Part shown: piece by piece, positions 11,386 to 19,839 of the stretch
Position numbering within the stretch: the first letter of the stretch is position 1
How the letters are laid out: each line of letters starts with the position of its first letter
Assembly (NCBI GenBank): GCA_902794405.1
Contig: CADBHI010000038.1
Span: 739-44,439, forward strand
DNA: 43,701 nucleotides
Reading direction: 5' to 3'
From: an uncultured Prevotellaceae bacterium
GTDB taxonomy: Bacteria > Bacteroidota > Bacteroidia > Bacteroidales > Bacteroidaceae
Made by a program: the position numbers and the translations under genes
Notes under the pieces: model-generated
Databases searched by the model: none
What the model was told of the DNA's origin: nothing
The model's input: the letters and a program-made list of their open reading frames with translations, nothing else

Positions 11386-12211
11386 AGGTGGCGCTATGCG
11401 AGGGCTGTTTACGGCGGGCATCATCGACGTGATGATGGAACACGACGTATGGCCTGACGGGCTGATAGGCGTTTCGGCAGGAGCGGCTTTCGGCTGCAAC
11501 ATGAAGTCGCGCCAGGTGGGACGTGCCATCCGCTACAACAAGCACTTTGCCAAAGACTCACGCTACAGTGGTGTGCGTTCCCTGCTTACCACGGGCGACT
11601 ACTTCAATGCCGAGTTTGCCTACCACATCGTGCCCAGTAAGTATGACGTGTTCGACAACCGGGCCTTCGAGGAGAACCCCATGAAGTACATCGTCGTATG
11701 CACCGACGTAGAGACGGGACAGCCCGTCTACAAACAGATTGACCAGTGCGACAGCGACACCTACGACTGGATACGCGCCTCGGCCTCGATGCCGCTGGTA
11801 TCGCGGGTGGTGGAGCTCGAGGGACACAAGCTGCTCGACGGCGGCGTCAGCGACAGCATTCCCCTGGAATGGGCCGAGCACCACGGCTATGAGCGCAACC
11901 TCGTCATCCTGACACAGCCACACGGCTATCGCAAGTCGCGTACACGGCTGATGCCGCTGATGCGCATCGGACTGAGAAAGTACCCCTGCATGGTGGAAGC
12001 CATGAATCAGCGCTACCTGATGTATAACCGTCAGCTCGACTATGTAGCCGAGGCCGAGCGACAAGGACGCTGCATGGTGATTCGTCCTGATGAAAGACTG
12101 GACATCGGCCACGTCTGCCACGACCCAGAGAAGATGGAGCACATCTATCAGACAGGGCGCCAGATGGGCGAACGGAAAATCAATGAAATAAAGAAGTATT
12201 TATGCGCATAG
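11363..12211 (+). CDS. Patatin-like phospholipase family protein
   Basis: A 282-residue predicted lipid acyl hydrolase. Patatin marks: the oxyanion loop [13 protein letters not shown], nucleophile Ser38 in GVSAGA, and the catalytic Asp159 in [10 protein letters not shown]. This matches the YjjU/RssA-like bacterial patatins, which lack a signal peptide and act in the cytoplasm or at the inner membrane. It overlaps the HExxH gene upstream by 23 bases and trmD downstream by 10 bases, so all three are likely translated from one mRNA. The natural lipid substrate cannot be read from the sequence. Confidence 0.9.
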   Translation: MKKGLVLEGGAMRGLFTAGIIDVMMEHDVWPDGLIGVSAGAAFGCNMKSRQVGRAIRYNKHFAKDSRYSGVRSLLTTGDYFNAEFAYHIVPSKYDVFDNRAFEENPMKYIVVCTDVETGQPVYKQIDQCDSDTYDWIRASASMPLVSRVVELEGHKLLDGGVSDSIPLEWAEHHGYERNLVILTQPHGYRKSRTRLMPLMRIGLRKYPCMVEAMNQRYLMYNRQLDYVAEAERQGRCMVIRPDERLDIGHVCHDPEKMEHIYQTGRQMGERKINEIKKYLCA

Positions 12212-12879
12212 ATATCATTACCGTACTGCCCGAAATGTTAGAGGGCTTCGTACACGAAAGCATCCTGGCACGGGCTGAGAAGAAAGGCTTGGCCGAAATC
12301 AGGCTGCACAATCTGCGCGACTACACCCTCGACAAGTGGCGCCGCGTCGACGACTACCCCTACGGTGGTTCGGCTGGTATGGTCATGCAATGCGAACCTA
12401 TAGACCGCTGCATCACCGCCCTGAAGGCAGAGCGAGACTACGACGAGGTCATTTTCACCTCACCCGACGGTGAACGCTTCGACCAGCATATTGCCAACGA
12501 ACTGTCATTGAAGGGTAACCTTATTATATTAGCAGGCCACTACAAAGGCATCGACCAGCGTATACGCGACCACCTCATTACCCGCGAAATCTCCATCGGC
12601 GACTTCGTACTCACTGGTGGTGAACTGGTGGCAGCCATGATTGCCGATGCAGTAGTGCGCGTGGTGCCTGGTGTTATCGGCGACGAGCAGAGTGCGCTCT
12701 CCGACTGTTTCCAGGACGATCTCCTCGCTGCCCCCATCTACACCCGCCCCGCCGACTACAAAGGATGGAAGGTGCCCGACGTGCTGCTGAGCGGACACGA
12801 GGCCAACATCCGCAACTGGGAACTGGAACAGGCCCTGGAACGAACGCGCCGACTGCGCCCCGACTTACTGAAAGATTAA
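12202..12879 (+). CDS. trmD: tRNA (guanine-37-N1) methyltransferase TrmD
   Basis: A 225-residue enzyme that methylates G37 next to the anticodon and so prevents frameshifting. It begins [12 protein letters not shown] (usual FP replaced by LP) and shows the SPOUT-knot sequences [35 protein letters not shown] and the C-terminal [20 protein letters not shown]. Length is normal. In many bacteria trmD lies in a ribosomal operon with rpsP, rimM and rplS; here it follows a patatin gene by a 10-base overlap instead. Confidence 0.97.
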   Translation: MRIDIITVLPEMLEGFVHESILARAEKKGLAEIRLHNLRDYTLDKWRRVDDYPYGGSAGMVMQCEPIDRCITALKAERDYDEVIFTSPDGERFDQHIANELSLKGNLIILAGHYKGIDQRIRDHLITREISIGDFVLTGGELVAAMIADAVVRVVPGVIGDEQSALSDCFQDDLLAAPIYTRPADYKGWKVPDVLLSGHEANIRNWELEQALERTRRLRPDLLKD

Positions 12880-12909
12880 TTGAAATACTACATACCCAAC
12901 CGTAACACC

Positions 12910-14373
12910 ATGTTAAGAATAAAAAGACTGGCAACCCTCCTACTGCTGACACTGGTACTGACCACTGCCGCATGGGCTAAGCAGAAAGAGGTGAACATTG
13001 TAGCCACAAACGACATGCACGCCAACATCGATGCCTTCCCCCAGCTGGGAGCCATCGTCGACAGCCTGCGTGCCATTGACCCTTCGCTGCTGGTATTCTC
13101 GGCAGGCGACAATAGGACGGGAAACCCCATCAACGATATGTACAGCATACCGTCCTACCCCGTGACTGCCCTCATGAACCAGATTGGCTACAACGCCTCG
13201 GCATTAGGCAACCATGAGTTTGACATGCGCTCACTGCCAACGACCATCGGACTGTCGAACTTCCGCTACATCTGTGCCAACATCCATGCCGCCGACAGCA
13301 CTGGCATTCGCACCGTACCCTATCAGATATTCGATGTCGAGGGCATCAAAGTCGGGGTCATCGGTGTTATTCAGGTTAACCTGATGGGACGTCCTGATAC
13401 CCATCCCGACAACTTGGCAGGCATCACTTTCCAGAAGCCCGAAGAAGTTGTCCCGCAATATGAATTCCTCCGTAGAGAGTGCGATGTTGTTATCCTGCTC
13501 TCTCACGCTGGCTATGATGAAGACAAGAGACTGGCTGACCGTTTCCCGTGGATAGACCTCATCATTGGAGGACACACCCATACGCAGCTTACCTCCGACG
13601 AACCACTCCGCAACGGGGTGCTTATCACCCAGAACCAAAACGACCTCTCCACTGCCACGCATATCACCCTCACCGTTGACAGCGGGCGTGTCATCAGCAA
13701 GAAGGCCGACTACATCTCAGTGAAGAAATACCCCAAGAAGAACGAATTGGTCAACGACATCATACAGATGTTGAACGACAACCCCTTCTTCAGTCGCGTT
13801 CTGGCGCAAGCAGAGACCCCCTTCACCTCACGTGAGAAATTAGGATATCTGGTTTGCGACGCACTGCGCACAGAGGCCGATGCAGACATTGCCATTTTCA
13901 ACCGAAAAGGTGTCAGAATGACCTACCTGCCTGAAGGCGACATCACCATGCGTAACGTGCTGCAAATAGACCCTTTCGGCAACCATACCATCCTCATAAG
14001 CATGTCAGGCAGGGATTTCCTGGACTTCCTCGTACAGTATAGCCGAATGGAGCGTGACCACTTCCCACACCTTAGCGGTATCCATGCAGAACTGACCATT
14101 GATGATAAGGATACCCTGCTCATCAACGGCATCACTCTCTATTCGGAGGACGGTAGTGAGTTCGACCTCCACCGCGACTACATCGTAGCCACCAACAGCT
14201 ATATCACTGCCATTGCCAAGTCACTGGAATATGAGAAACTCGTCAGCCTCAACTCACTGACCTCAGACCTACTTGTCAGATACCTGCATAGGAAACGGAA
14301 AGTCAACTATCAGGACGTGCAACGCATCTTCCTGAAATACAGGGACGAGGAAAACAGCTTCACGAAGTATTAG
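12910..14373 (+). CDS. Secreted 5'-nucleotidase/UshA-like metallophosphatase
   Basis: A 487-residue exported phosphatase for nucleotides or similar phosphate esters. ATG 12910 gives a clean signal peptide (LRIKRLATLLLLTLVLTTAAWA); the frame is open back to a TTG at 12880, but that start adds 10 residues before the signal and is less likely. The metallophosphatase core shows NDMHANIDAFPQL, FSAGDN, ALGNHEFDMR, LLSHAGYDEDKRLA and IIGGHTHTQL, the metal-ligand set. From about residue 310 comes the 5'-nucleotidase C-terminal substrate domain (LGYLVCDALRTEADADIA ... LQIDPFGNHTI). It starts 30 bases after trmD. Both halves are fused in one chain here. Confidence 0.88.
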   Translation: MLRIKRLATLLLLTLVLTTAAWAKQKEVNIVATNDMHANIDAFPQLGAIVDSLRAIDPSLLVFSAGDNRTGNPINDMYSIPSYPVTALMNQIGYNASALGNHEFDMRSLPTTIGLSNFRYICANIHAADSTGIRTVPYQIFDVEGIKVGVIGVIQVNLMGRPDTHPDNLAGITFQKPEEVVPQYEFLRRECDVVILLSHAGYDEDKRLADRFPWIDLIIGGHTHTQLTSDEPLRNGVLITQNQNDLSTATHITLTVDSGRVISKKADYISVKKYPKKNELVNDIIQMLNDNPFFSRVLAQAETPFTSREKLGYLVCDALRTEADADIAIFNRKGVRMTYLPEGDITMRNVLQIDPFGNHTILISMSGRDFLDFLVQYSRMERDHFPHLSGIHAELTIDDKDTLLINGITLYSEDGSEFDLHRDYIVATNSYITAIAKSLEYEKLVSLNSLTSDLLVRYLHRKRKVNYQDVQRIFLKYRDEENSFTKY

Positions 14374-14412
14374 TGATTGATGTAAAACTATAGAATCTAA
14401 AACTATACCAAT

Positions 14413-15810
14413 ATGTTCAGTAAAGAGACCTACATTCGGCGCCGCGCCGAATTGAAACAACTGGTTGGAGAGGGCGTTATCGTGCTTTTCGGCAATAACG
14501 AGTCACCTGCCAACTACCCTGCCAACGGCTACACGCCGTTCCGCCAGGACTCCACATTCCTATATTACTTCGGACAACACCGCGACGGGCTGGTGGGTGT
14601 CATCGACATCGACAACGACGAGGAATGGCTCTTGGGCGACGACATCGACGTAGAGGACATTGTATGGATGGGCTACACCCCCTCCGTGGCCGACTTGGCT
14701 GCCGAGGTAGGCGTGGCGAAGACCGCCCCGATGGCGAAGCTCCGTTCTGTTTGTTGCTGTGACACAGCAACACGTAGGACGATCCACTTCCTGCCGCCCT
14801 ATCGCCACGACACCATCCTACAAATGCAGGGGTTGGGACTCCTCCCCCAAGGGGGAGGCCGGGAGGGGGCTTCCCTTCCGCTCATCAAAGCCGTCGTCAA
14901 GATGCGTGCCACGAAGAGCGCTGAGGAGATTGCCTACATCGAGGCAGCCTGCGACGTAGGCTACGTGATGCATACCACCGCCCAGATGCTGATTAAGCCA
15001 GGCGTGACGGAGCGCTTCGTGGCAGGACAGGTCGACGGCATCGCCCGTTCATTAGCTCAGGGCAACAGCTTCGGCACCATCTTCTCGCAGCATGGCGAGA
15101 TCATGCACGGCTCGCCGTCGGACGCTCCATTGGAGGACGGCAGATTAGTGCTCTGCGACGCCGGTTGCGAGCTAAACGACTATTGCTCAGACCACACGCG
15201 CACCATGCCTGTCAACGGCAAGTTCACGCAGCGCCAGCTGGAAATCTACAGCATCGTTGAGCAATGTCATGACTACGTATTAGAGGTGGCCAAGCCTGGT
15301 GTGAAGTACCAGGACGTACACTTCGCCGTCTGCCGTCTGATGACAGAACGCCTGAAGGAGCTTGGCCTGATGAAGGGCGATACCGACGAGGCCGTCGCCG
15401 CTGGTGCCCACGCCATGTTCCTGCCTCACGGCTTAGGTCACATGATGGGTATGGACGTCCACGACATGGAGGGATTAGGACAAATCTACGTCGGCTTCGA
15501 CGACGAGACGCGCCCCAACCTCGAACAGTTCGGCACCAACTGCCTGCGCATGGGCCGTCGTCTGGAGCCGGGCTTCGTACTTACCGACGAACCAGGCATC
15601 TACTTCATCCCCCATCTCATCGACCTGTGGCGCAAGGAGCAGCACTGTGCCGAATTTCTGTGTTTCGATGCCATCGAAACCTACAAGGACTTCGGCGGCA
15701 TCCGCATCGAGGACGACCTGCTGATTACCCAGGACGGCTGCCGCTTCCTCGGCTCGAAGCGCATCCCGTATCATCCCCAGGAGCTCGAAGAGTTCATGGG
15801 AAAGGCGTAA
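14413..15810 (+). CDS. pepP: Aminopeptidase P family (Xaa-Pro) metallopeptidase with two element insertions
   Basis: A 465-residue peptidase that removes the N-terminal residue before proline. The pita-bread fold has its five metal ligands: Asp249 (CDAG), Asp260 (SDHTRT), His343 (LGHMMGMDVHD), Glu393 (TDEPGIY) and Glu433 (RIEDDLLI). The N-terminal creatinase domain starts FSKETYIRRRAELKQL. Two parts of the linker between domains look foreign: SVCCCDTATR (about residues 112-121) from the palindromic element at 14742-14772, and LLPQGGGREGASLP (about 143-156) from the G/C-rich hairpin at 14834-14876. Both keep the frame. All catalytic residues remain, so the enzyme may still work. No signal peptide. 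Confidence 0.92.
   Translation: MFSKETYIRRRAELKQLVGEGVIVLFGNNESPANYPANGYTPFRQDSTFLYYFGQHRDGLVGVIDIDNDEEWLLGDDIDVEDIVWMGYTPSVADLAAEVGVAKTAPMAKLRSVCCCDTATRRTIHFLPPYRHDTILQMQGLGLLPQGGGREGASLPLIKAVVKMRATKSAEEIAYIEAACDVGYVMHTTAQMLIKPGVTERFVAGQVDGIARSLAQGNSFGTIFSQHGEIMHGSPSDAPLEDGRLVLCDAGCELNDYCSDHTRTMPVNGKFTQRQLEIYSIVEQCHDYVLEVAKPGVKYQDVHFAVCRLMTERLKELGLMKGDTDEAVAAGAHAMFLPHGLGHMMGMDVHDMEGLGQIYVGFDDETRPNLEQFGTNCLRMGRRLEPGFVLTDEPGIYFIPHLIDLWRKEQHCAEFLCFDAIETYKDFGGIRIEDDLLITQDGCRFLGSKRIPYHPQELEEFMGKA
14742..14772. repeat. Palindromic element B, copy 1 (inside pepP)
   Basis: Contains GTTGCTGT-GAC-ACAGCAAC, an 8-bp perfect hairpin, preceded by CCGTTCTGTTT. The same 31 bases with two changes occur at 23322-23352 inside the GH43 gene. 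Confidence 0.8.
14834..14876. repeat. G/C-rich hairpin element A, copy 1 (inside pepP)
   Basis: CCTCCCCCAAGGGGGAGG is a perfect palindrome followed by CCGGGAGGGGGCTT. Related copies lie at 25051-25136 (two, inside the MFS gene), 18476-18518 and 18779-18817. Confidence 0.75.
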
Positions 15811-15855
15811 TCCCGGAATCCCGAAATCCCGAAATCCCGGAATACCGTAATAACG
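15811..15855. repeat. Imperfect tandem repeat of AATCCCG units
   Basis: Between pepP and the cysteine peptidase gene there are about five units of 8-9 bases (CCCGGAATC, CCGAAATC, CCGAAATC, CCGGAATA, CCGTAATA). It fills most of the 69-base gap. Confidence 0.6.
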
Positions 15856-15879
15856 AAATAAAATCAAAAACCAACAACA

Positions 15880-17085
15880 ATGAAAAAGATCCTAACTTTC
15901 GCACTTATGGCTATGGTGGCCGTCAGTGCCGCGGCTGCCAAGAAGAAGGCACCCGCCAAAGACCAGAACAAACCAGTTTTCACCGTTATCAAGGAGAACC
16001 CCATCACCAGCATCAAGGACCAGAACCGCTCGGGCACCTGCTGGGACTACTCTACCCTGTCGTTCTTCGAAGCTGAGATCCTGAAGGCCACGGGCAAGAC
16101 CTACGACCTCTGCGAGTCGTTCGTGGCCAACAAGACCTATATGGAACGTGCCATCCAGGTGGTGCGCTACCACGGCGACTGCCAGTTCTCACAAGGCGGT
16201 TCAGCCGAAGACGTGCTGGCCACTATGAAGACCCACGGCATTGTTCCTGAGGGCACCATGCCCTTCCCCGGTTCTCTCTATGGCGACTCGCTGAACAACT
16301 TCGGTGAGTTCTTCTCCATCCTGGAGCCCTACGTGGCTGCCGTTGCCAAGAGCGACGCCAAGAAAATCTCTAACCAGTGGAAGGTTGGTCTGCAGGGCAT
16401 CCTCGACGCCTATCTGGGCAAGTGCCCCGAGAAGTTCACCTACGAGGGCAAGGAGTACACGCCGAAGACGTTTGTCAATAGCTTGGGCATCGACCTGAAC
16501 GACTACGTATCGATCACCAGCTACACCCATCACCCCTTCTACACGGCCTTTGCCGTCGAGGTGCAGGACAACTGGCGCTTCCCCCTGTCGTACAACCTGC
16601 CCATGGACGAGATGATGCAAGTGATCGACAACGCCATTGAACAGGGCTATACCATTGCCTGGGGTGGTGACGTGTCGGAGCCAGGCTTTACCCGTCAGGG
16701 ACTGGCCTATGCCGTTGATGCCAAGCAGACGCAGAGCCTGGCCGGCAGCGATATGGCTAAATGGCTGAAGCTCACTTCAGAGAAGAAACGTTCAATCATC
16801 GACTCCTTAGGCTACAAGGTGCCTGAGGTGGTAGCCACCCAGGAAATGCGCCAGGAGCGTTTCGACAACTGGGAGCTGACCGACGACCACGGCATGCTGA
16901 TCTACGGCACAGCCAAGGACCAGGCCGGCAAGGACTATTATATGGTAAAGAACTCTTGGGGTGAGACTGGTGAATACAAGGGCATCTGGTATATGACCAA
17001 GACTTTCATCGCTGCCAACACGATGGACTTCCTCGTGAACAAAAAAGCCATTCCTGCTGAAATCCGCAAAAAATTAGGAATATGA
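15880..17085 (+). CDS. Secreted papain-like (C1B, bleomycin hydrolase-type) cysteine peptidase
   Basis: A 401-residue exported aminopeptidase-like cysteine protease. It starts with a signal peptide (KKILTFALMAMVAVSAAAA). The catalytic residues are Cys54 in NRSGTCWDYSTLSFFE, His337 in DDHGMLIYG and Asn358 in VKNSWGE, in the order and context of peptidase C1B (PepC/bleomycin hydrolase), and the length fits that family. Such enzymes trim N-terminal residues from peptides; the signal peptide places this one in the periplasm or outside. Its TGA overlaps the ATG of the next gene (ATGA), so the peptidase and the histidine phosphatase are coupled. Confidence 0.9.
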   Translation: MKKILTFALMAMVAVSAAAAKKKAPAKDQNKPVFTVIKENPITSIKDQNRSGTCWDYSTLSFFEAEILKATGKTYDLCESFVANKTYMERAIQVVRYHGDCQFSQGGSAEDVLATMKTHGIVPEGTMPFPGSLYGDSLNNFGEFFSILEPYVAAVAKSDAKKISNQWKVGLQGILDAYLGKCPEKFTYEGKEYTPKTFVNSLGIDLNDYVSITSYTHHPFYTAFAVEVQDNWRFPLSYNLPMDEMMQVIDNAIEQGYTIAWGGDVSEPGFTRQGLAYAVDAKQTQSLAGSDMAKWLKLTSEKKRSIIDSLGYKVPEVVATQEMRQERFDNWELTDDHGMLIYGTAKDQAGKDYYMVKNSWGETGEYKGIWYMTKTFIAANTMDFLVNKKAIPAEIRKKLGI

Positions 17086-18398
17086 ATAGGATATCCATCA
17101 TTGTCATTGGTCTGTTGTGCGGCGGTGCTGCCGTAGCTCAGACCGCCCGCGAGGAATTCAAGGAAAACTTCTACCTCTCAGGCAGCAACTATCTGGACTA
17201 CGACCGCCAGCTGAGTACTACACCGCTAACGGCCGCCCCTAAGGGCTACGAGCCGTTCTACATGAGCCATTATGGACGTCATGGCTCACGCTGGCTCATC
17301 GGCGAGGGCGACTACACAAATCCGCTGAATACCCTGCGCGATGCCAATGCCGAGGGCAAGCTCACGGCCGAGGGCAAGGCTGTGCTCGACAAGCTGGAGC
17401 GCTTCTACCCCACCACCATCAAGCGTCTGGGTGAGCTGACGACCGTTGGCGAGCGCCAGCACCACGGCATCGGCAGCCGCATGGCCAAGAACTTCCCAGA
17501 GATCTTCAAGGCCAAGAACGTGGCTATCGACGCCCGCTCGACCGTGGTCATCCGATGCATCCTCTCGATGGAGGCCGAGTGCGAGGAACTGGCAGCTGCC
17601 AACCCCACCGCCCGCATCCATAACGACGTGAGCGAATCGTTCCAGTACTACCTGAACCACGACTGGAGCGACCGTATACGTCAGGCCAGCCGCGAGGGTC
17701 GTAAGGTGCGCAACATTTACGAGCGCAAATACAACCACCCACAGCGTCTGATGAAGGTGCTGTTCAACGATCAGGACTATGTCTATGAGAACGTACGTGC
17801 CAGCTCGCTCATGCGCCAACTCTTTGAGTTAGCCTCCAACATGCAGAGCCACGACACCGACATCGAGCTCTACTCGCTTTTCACCGAAGAGGAAATCTAT
17901 GACCAGTGGCGCATCCGCAACGTAGGCTGGTACTTAGACTACGGTGCAGCACCTCAGACACGGAGCATCATGCCCTACAACCAGGTCGAACTGCTGAAGA
18001 ACATCATCGAGACCGCCGATACCATCGTCGGCCCCGCCACCGTTCCCGGCGGTTCTCCGTCGGGAACCACCCCCCAGGCTACTCTCCGCTTCGGCCACGA
18101 GGTGTGCGTCATGCCCCTCGCCTGCCTGCTCGAGCTCGGACAGTGTGGAGCCGTCGTCGAGAACCTCGACACCCTCGACAACGTGTGGCGCAACTACCGC
18201 ATCTTCCCCATGGCCTGCAACATCCAGCTCGTCTTCTACCGTCCCATGAAGGGCAAGCAAGGTGACATCCTCGTCAAGGCCCTGCTCAACGAACGTGAGA
18301 TGACGCTGCCCGTCAAGCCCGTCAGTGGCCCGTACTACCGCTGGGCTGACCTGCGTGAATATTACAAGAACAAAATCTACCGGTTCGAAAAGAAATAA
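17082..18398 (+). CDS. Secreted histidine acid phosphatase (branch 2, possibly MINPP-like)
   Basis: A 438-residue exported phosphatase. Residues 1-20 are a signal peptide ending AVAQ. The phosphohistidine site is HYGRHGSRW (Arg66, His67, Gly68), and the C-terminal proton donor is probably FGHEVCVMPL, with GHE in place of the HD or HAE tripeptide. Overall length and the GERQHHGIGSRM segment suit branch 2 histidine phosphatases, which in gut Bacteroidota include multiple inositol polyphosphate phosphatases that degrade phytate. I favour phytate or sugar-phosphate release but the sequence alone cannot decide it. The gene overlaps the upstream peptidase by 4 bases. Confidence 0.8.
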   Translation: MNRISIIVIGLLCGGAAVAQTAREEFKENFYLSGSNYLDYDRQLSTTPLTAAPKGYEPFYMSHYGRHGSRWLIGEGDYTNPLNTLRDANAEGKLTAEGKAVLDKLERFYPTTIKRLGELTTVGERQHHGIGSRMAKNFPEIFKAKNVAIDARSTVVIRCILSMEAECEELAAANPTARIHNDVSESFQYYLNHDWSDRIRQASREGRKVRNIYERKYNHPQRLMKVLFNDQDYVYENVRASSLMRQLFELASNMQSHDTDIELYSLFTEEEIYDQWRIRNVGWYLDYGAAPQTRSIMPYNQVELLKNIIETADTIVGPATVPGGSPSGTTPQATLRFGHEVCVMPLACLLELGQCGAVVENLDTLDNVWRNYRIFPMACNIQLVFYRPMKGKQGDILVKALLNEREMTLPVKPVSGPYYRWADLREYYKNKIYRFEKK

Positions 18399-18399
18399 C

Positions 18400-18455
18400 C
18401 CTTTCCCCTCAACATTCCCAACCTGCGGTCGCCTACCCGTAGCCTTTCCCCACCC
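18400..18455 (+). repeat. 56-bp direct repeat, copy 1
   Basis: Starts CCTTTCCCCTCAACATTCCC and ends in CTTTCCCCACCC. It matches 18723-18778 with two differences; the inner 20 bases 18429-18448 recur inverted at 20078-20097. Confidence 0.85.
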
Positions 18456-18475
18456 TCTTAGTGCCAGGGCGTCCC

Positions 18476-18518
18476 CTCAACTCCCCACCCCTTAAGGGGC
18501 GGGGCTGGGGGCGGGGTG
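18476..18518. repeat. G/C-rich hairpin element A relative
   Basis: CCCCTTAAGGGG is palindromic, with flanking CTCCCCA on the left and CGGGGCTGGGGGCGGGG on the right: the same plan as the elements inside pepP and the MFS gene. Confidence 0.6.
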
Positions 18519-18722
18519 AATGTATGGTATATAAACGACAACACAGACAACTAAAACAACATTATATTCCGCCTACGACGGCAACCGCCGTCTACGGAGT
18601 CCGTGAGCGATTCATAATTGTCCTTGTTCTTGCCTTGCAAGCGACCTTTGGTCGAGCGGTCCATGTTGTCTTTTAATAAAAATTGAAACCTTAAATCTCC
18701 ACCAATCTCACAAAAATCGAAG

Positions 18723-18778
18723 CCTTTCCCCTCAACATTCCCGACCTGCGGTCGCCTACCCATAGCCTTTCCCCACCC
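18723..18778 (+). repeat. 56-bp direct repeat, copy 2
   Basis: 54 of 56 bases match 18400-18455. It runs directly into another G/C-rich hairpin. Confidence 0.85.
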
Positions 18779-18817
18779 CTTTTTAGGGGCGGGGTGCCCG
18801 GAGGGCGGGGCGGGGTG
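18779..18817. repeat. G/C-rich hairpin element A relative
   Basis: CCCCTTTTTAGGGG at the join with the 56-bp repeat, followed by GCCCGGAGGGCGGGGCGGGG. Confidence 0.55.
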
Positions 18818-18870
18818 TAAGATTTGTGTAGATTTAAGGTTCCGCTGTACTCGTCATTCGGAAATCTTCT

Positions 18871-19005
18871 GATGCGGCGAAGCGGCGAAGCGGTTAACTA
18901 CTTTATAGACTTATTAAAAAAAAGAGAAAATGCCTAAATTTCACTTTTTTCGTTTTTTGCAATAACTCTATGAAATGCTTCGCCGCATCGCCGCTTCGCC
19001 GCATC
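18871..19005. repeat. 135-bp element with 23-bp inverted ends (MITE-like)
   Basis: The left end (18871-18893, GATGCGGCGAAGCGGCGAAG plus CGG) is repeated inverted at the right end (18977-19005) with one difference; the arms are built from GCGGCGAA units. The 83 bases between are A/T-rich with no gene. Confidence 0.6.
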
Positions 19006-19061
19006 TGACAAATTCAGAATTTTATTTACATATTTACAAATCCGAAAAGGGCAGAAATTTC

Positions 19062-19149
19062 GCTCGGAGCAAACTCCAAGTTTACTCCGACTAAACGCTG
19101 AGTTTGCCCGGACTAAACTCCAAGTTTACTCCGACTAAACTCCAAAACC
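19062..19149. repeat. Array of eight 11-bp units
   Basis: Units read ACTCCAAGTTT, ACTCCGACTAA, ACGCTGAGTTT, GCCCGGACTAA, ACTCCAAGTTT, ACTCCGACTAA, ACTCCAAAACC, preceded by one weaker unit. The period is exactly 11 through seven units and two types alternate, so a 22-bp pair repeats. Confidence 0.8.
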
Positions 19150-19276
19150 CTATTTTTCGCCCTTTCCGTCCTATTATCTTAGATTTTTTATGTTATCAGT
19201 TTTCTTTACAATTATATCACGCGGAAGGTCACATAGAAATCACAGCGGAGGCCGCCCGCTGTCTTTGGGGTATGGA

Positions 19277-19314
19277 ATCCGCCGGGCGCATCCTTAATCG
19301 ATGTCCCGGCGGAT
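19277..19314. repeat. Perfect 10-bp hairpin after the DUF2442 gene
   Basis: ATCCGCCGGG and CCCGGCGGAT pair across 18 bases. It lies 23 bases past the DUF2442 stop on the minus strand and may end that transcript, although no T-run follows. Confidence 0.5.
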
Positions 19315-19336
19315 AATCATTCCTGCGAAATGGTGG

Positions 19337-19558
19337 CTACCCCGCTGCAGAGTGGCGGAAGAAGCCCTCGTAGCACAAATCCTCGTCCAGGTGCTCCCAG
19401 TGGATGCCGAAGGGCGAGAGCGTGTACCGCTCGCGCTCCGCGGGCGAGGCGTCGCGCAGGGCGGCATAGTCGGCAAAGCGCTCGCTGGCCTGCCGGCCGT
19501 CGGCCGTCTGCACCCAAATCTCCGTTGGCGTCAGCCAAATCTTCGTAATCTCCATCAT
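19337..19558 (-). CDS. DUF2442 domain protein
   Basis: A 73-residue protein with the DUF2442 pattern: an N-terminal strand pair (ITKIWLTPTEIWVQTADGR), then LRDASPAERERYTLSPFGIHW, and LDEDLCYEGFF. It begins 3 bases after the stop of the DUF4160 reading frame, the usual arrangement of DUF4160-DUF2442 gene pairs, which are sometimes proposed as toxin-antitoxin-like. Function unknown. Either of two adjacent ATGs (19558 or 19555) could be the start. The partner gene is broken in this strain, so this protein may now stand alone. Confidence 0.75.
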   Translation of the reverse strand: MMEITKIWLTPTEIWVQTADGRQASERFADYAALRDASPAERERYTLSPFGIHWEHLDEDLCYEGFFRHSAAG

Positions 19559-19561
19559 CGT

Positions 19562-19839
19562 TTACTTCTTGTTCTTGAAAAATTCGTTCCAACGTGCAGC
19601 GATAATCTCCTGGTGCCCCCCCGATGTTATCAACATCCGGGTCCTCCCTTCTCCTCCACGATAGACTCGGCCAGCTTCAGCTCGGCGGGCTTCAGTCCGC
19701 GGTTTTCCATCAGCGTCACCTCCGGCTGCACCTGGAAGCGAGCCTCGGCACCGCCCTTCACCACATGCACGTGGATAGGCTCATGGTCGTTAGAGTAGAA
19801 CATGAAACGGAGTCCGAAAAGTGTGAATAGTTGTGGCAT
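19562..19839 (-). pseudogene. DUF4160 gene interrupted by a 35-bp palindromic insertion
   Basis: The frame from ATG 19839 reads as a DUF4160 protein (FGLRFMFYSNDHEPIHVHVV, ELKLAESIVEE) and then hits a TGA at 19632-19630. Beyond a 35-base segment the expected ending, QEIIAARWNEFFKNKK and stop at 19562, is present in another frame. Removing 19614-19648 joins the two into EENQEIIAARW, so the gene was broken by an insertion. The stop codon lies in the hairpin loop of the inserted piece. A 68-residue truncated product could still be made. Upstream is a promoter box at 19994-20001. Confidence 0.8.
19614..19648. repeat. 35-bp palindromic insertion in DUF4160
   Basis: Contains GATGTT-ATC-AACATC flanked by a run of seven C and by CCGGG, so it can fold as a hairpin. 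Ends were placed by restoring the DUF4160 frame and are accurate to one or two bases. Confidence 0.65.

Larger units (their letters stand above)
18399..19336. other. Gene-free, repeat-rich intergenic region
   Basis: No convincing gene in 938 bases. It holds, in order: a 56-bp direct repeat (copy 1), a G/C-rich hairpin, a small hairpin (CGACGGC/GCCGTCG-like, around 18575), the second 56-bp copy with its own hairpin, a 135-bp element with 23-bp inverted ends, an 11-bp periodic array, and a 10-bp perfect hairpin at 19277-19314. Confidence 0.8.

Noticed and set aside
12880-12909. TTG start for the 5'-nucleotidase-like gene
   Set aside because: ATG 12910 directly precedes a standard signal peptide; the extra residues YYIPNRNT do not help.
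15475-15867. Minus-strand frame over the pepP end and AATCCCG repeat
   Set aside because: Antisense to pepP; its first residues simply reflect the tandem repeat.
18461-18676. Plus-strand 71-codon frame in the repeat region
   Set aside because: It runs through the G/C-rich hairpin and has no protein pattern; treated as intergenic.
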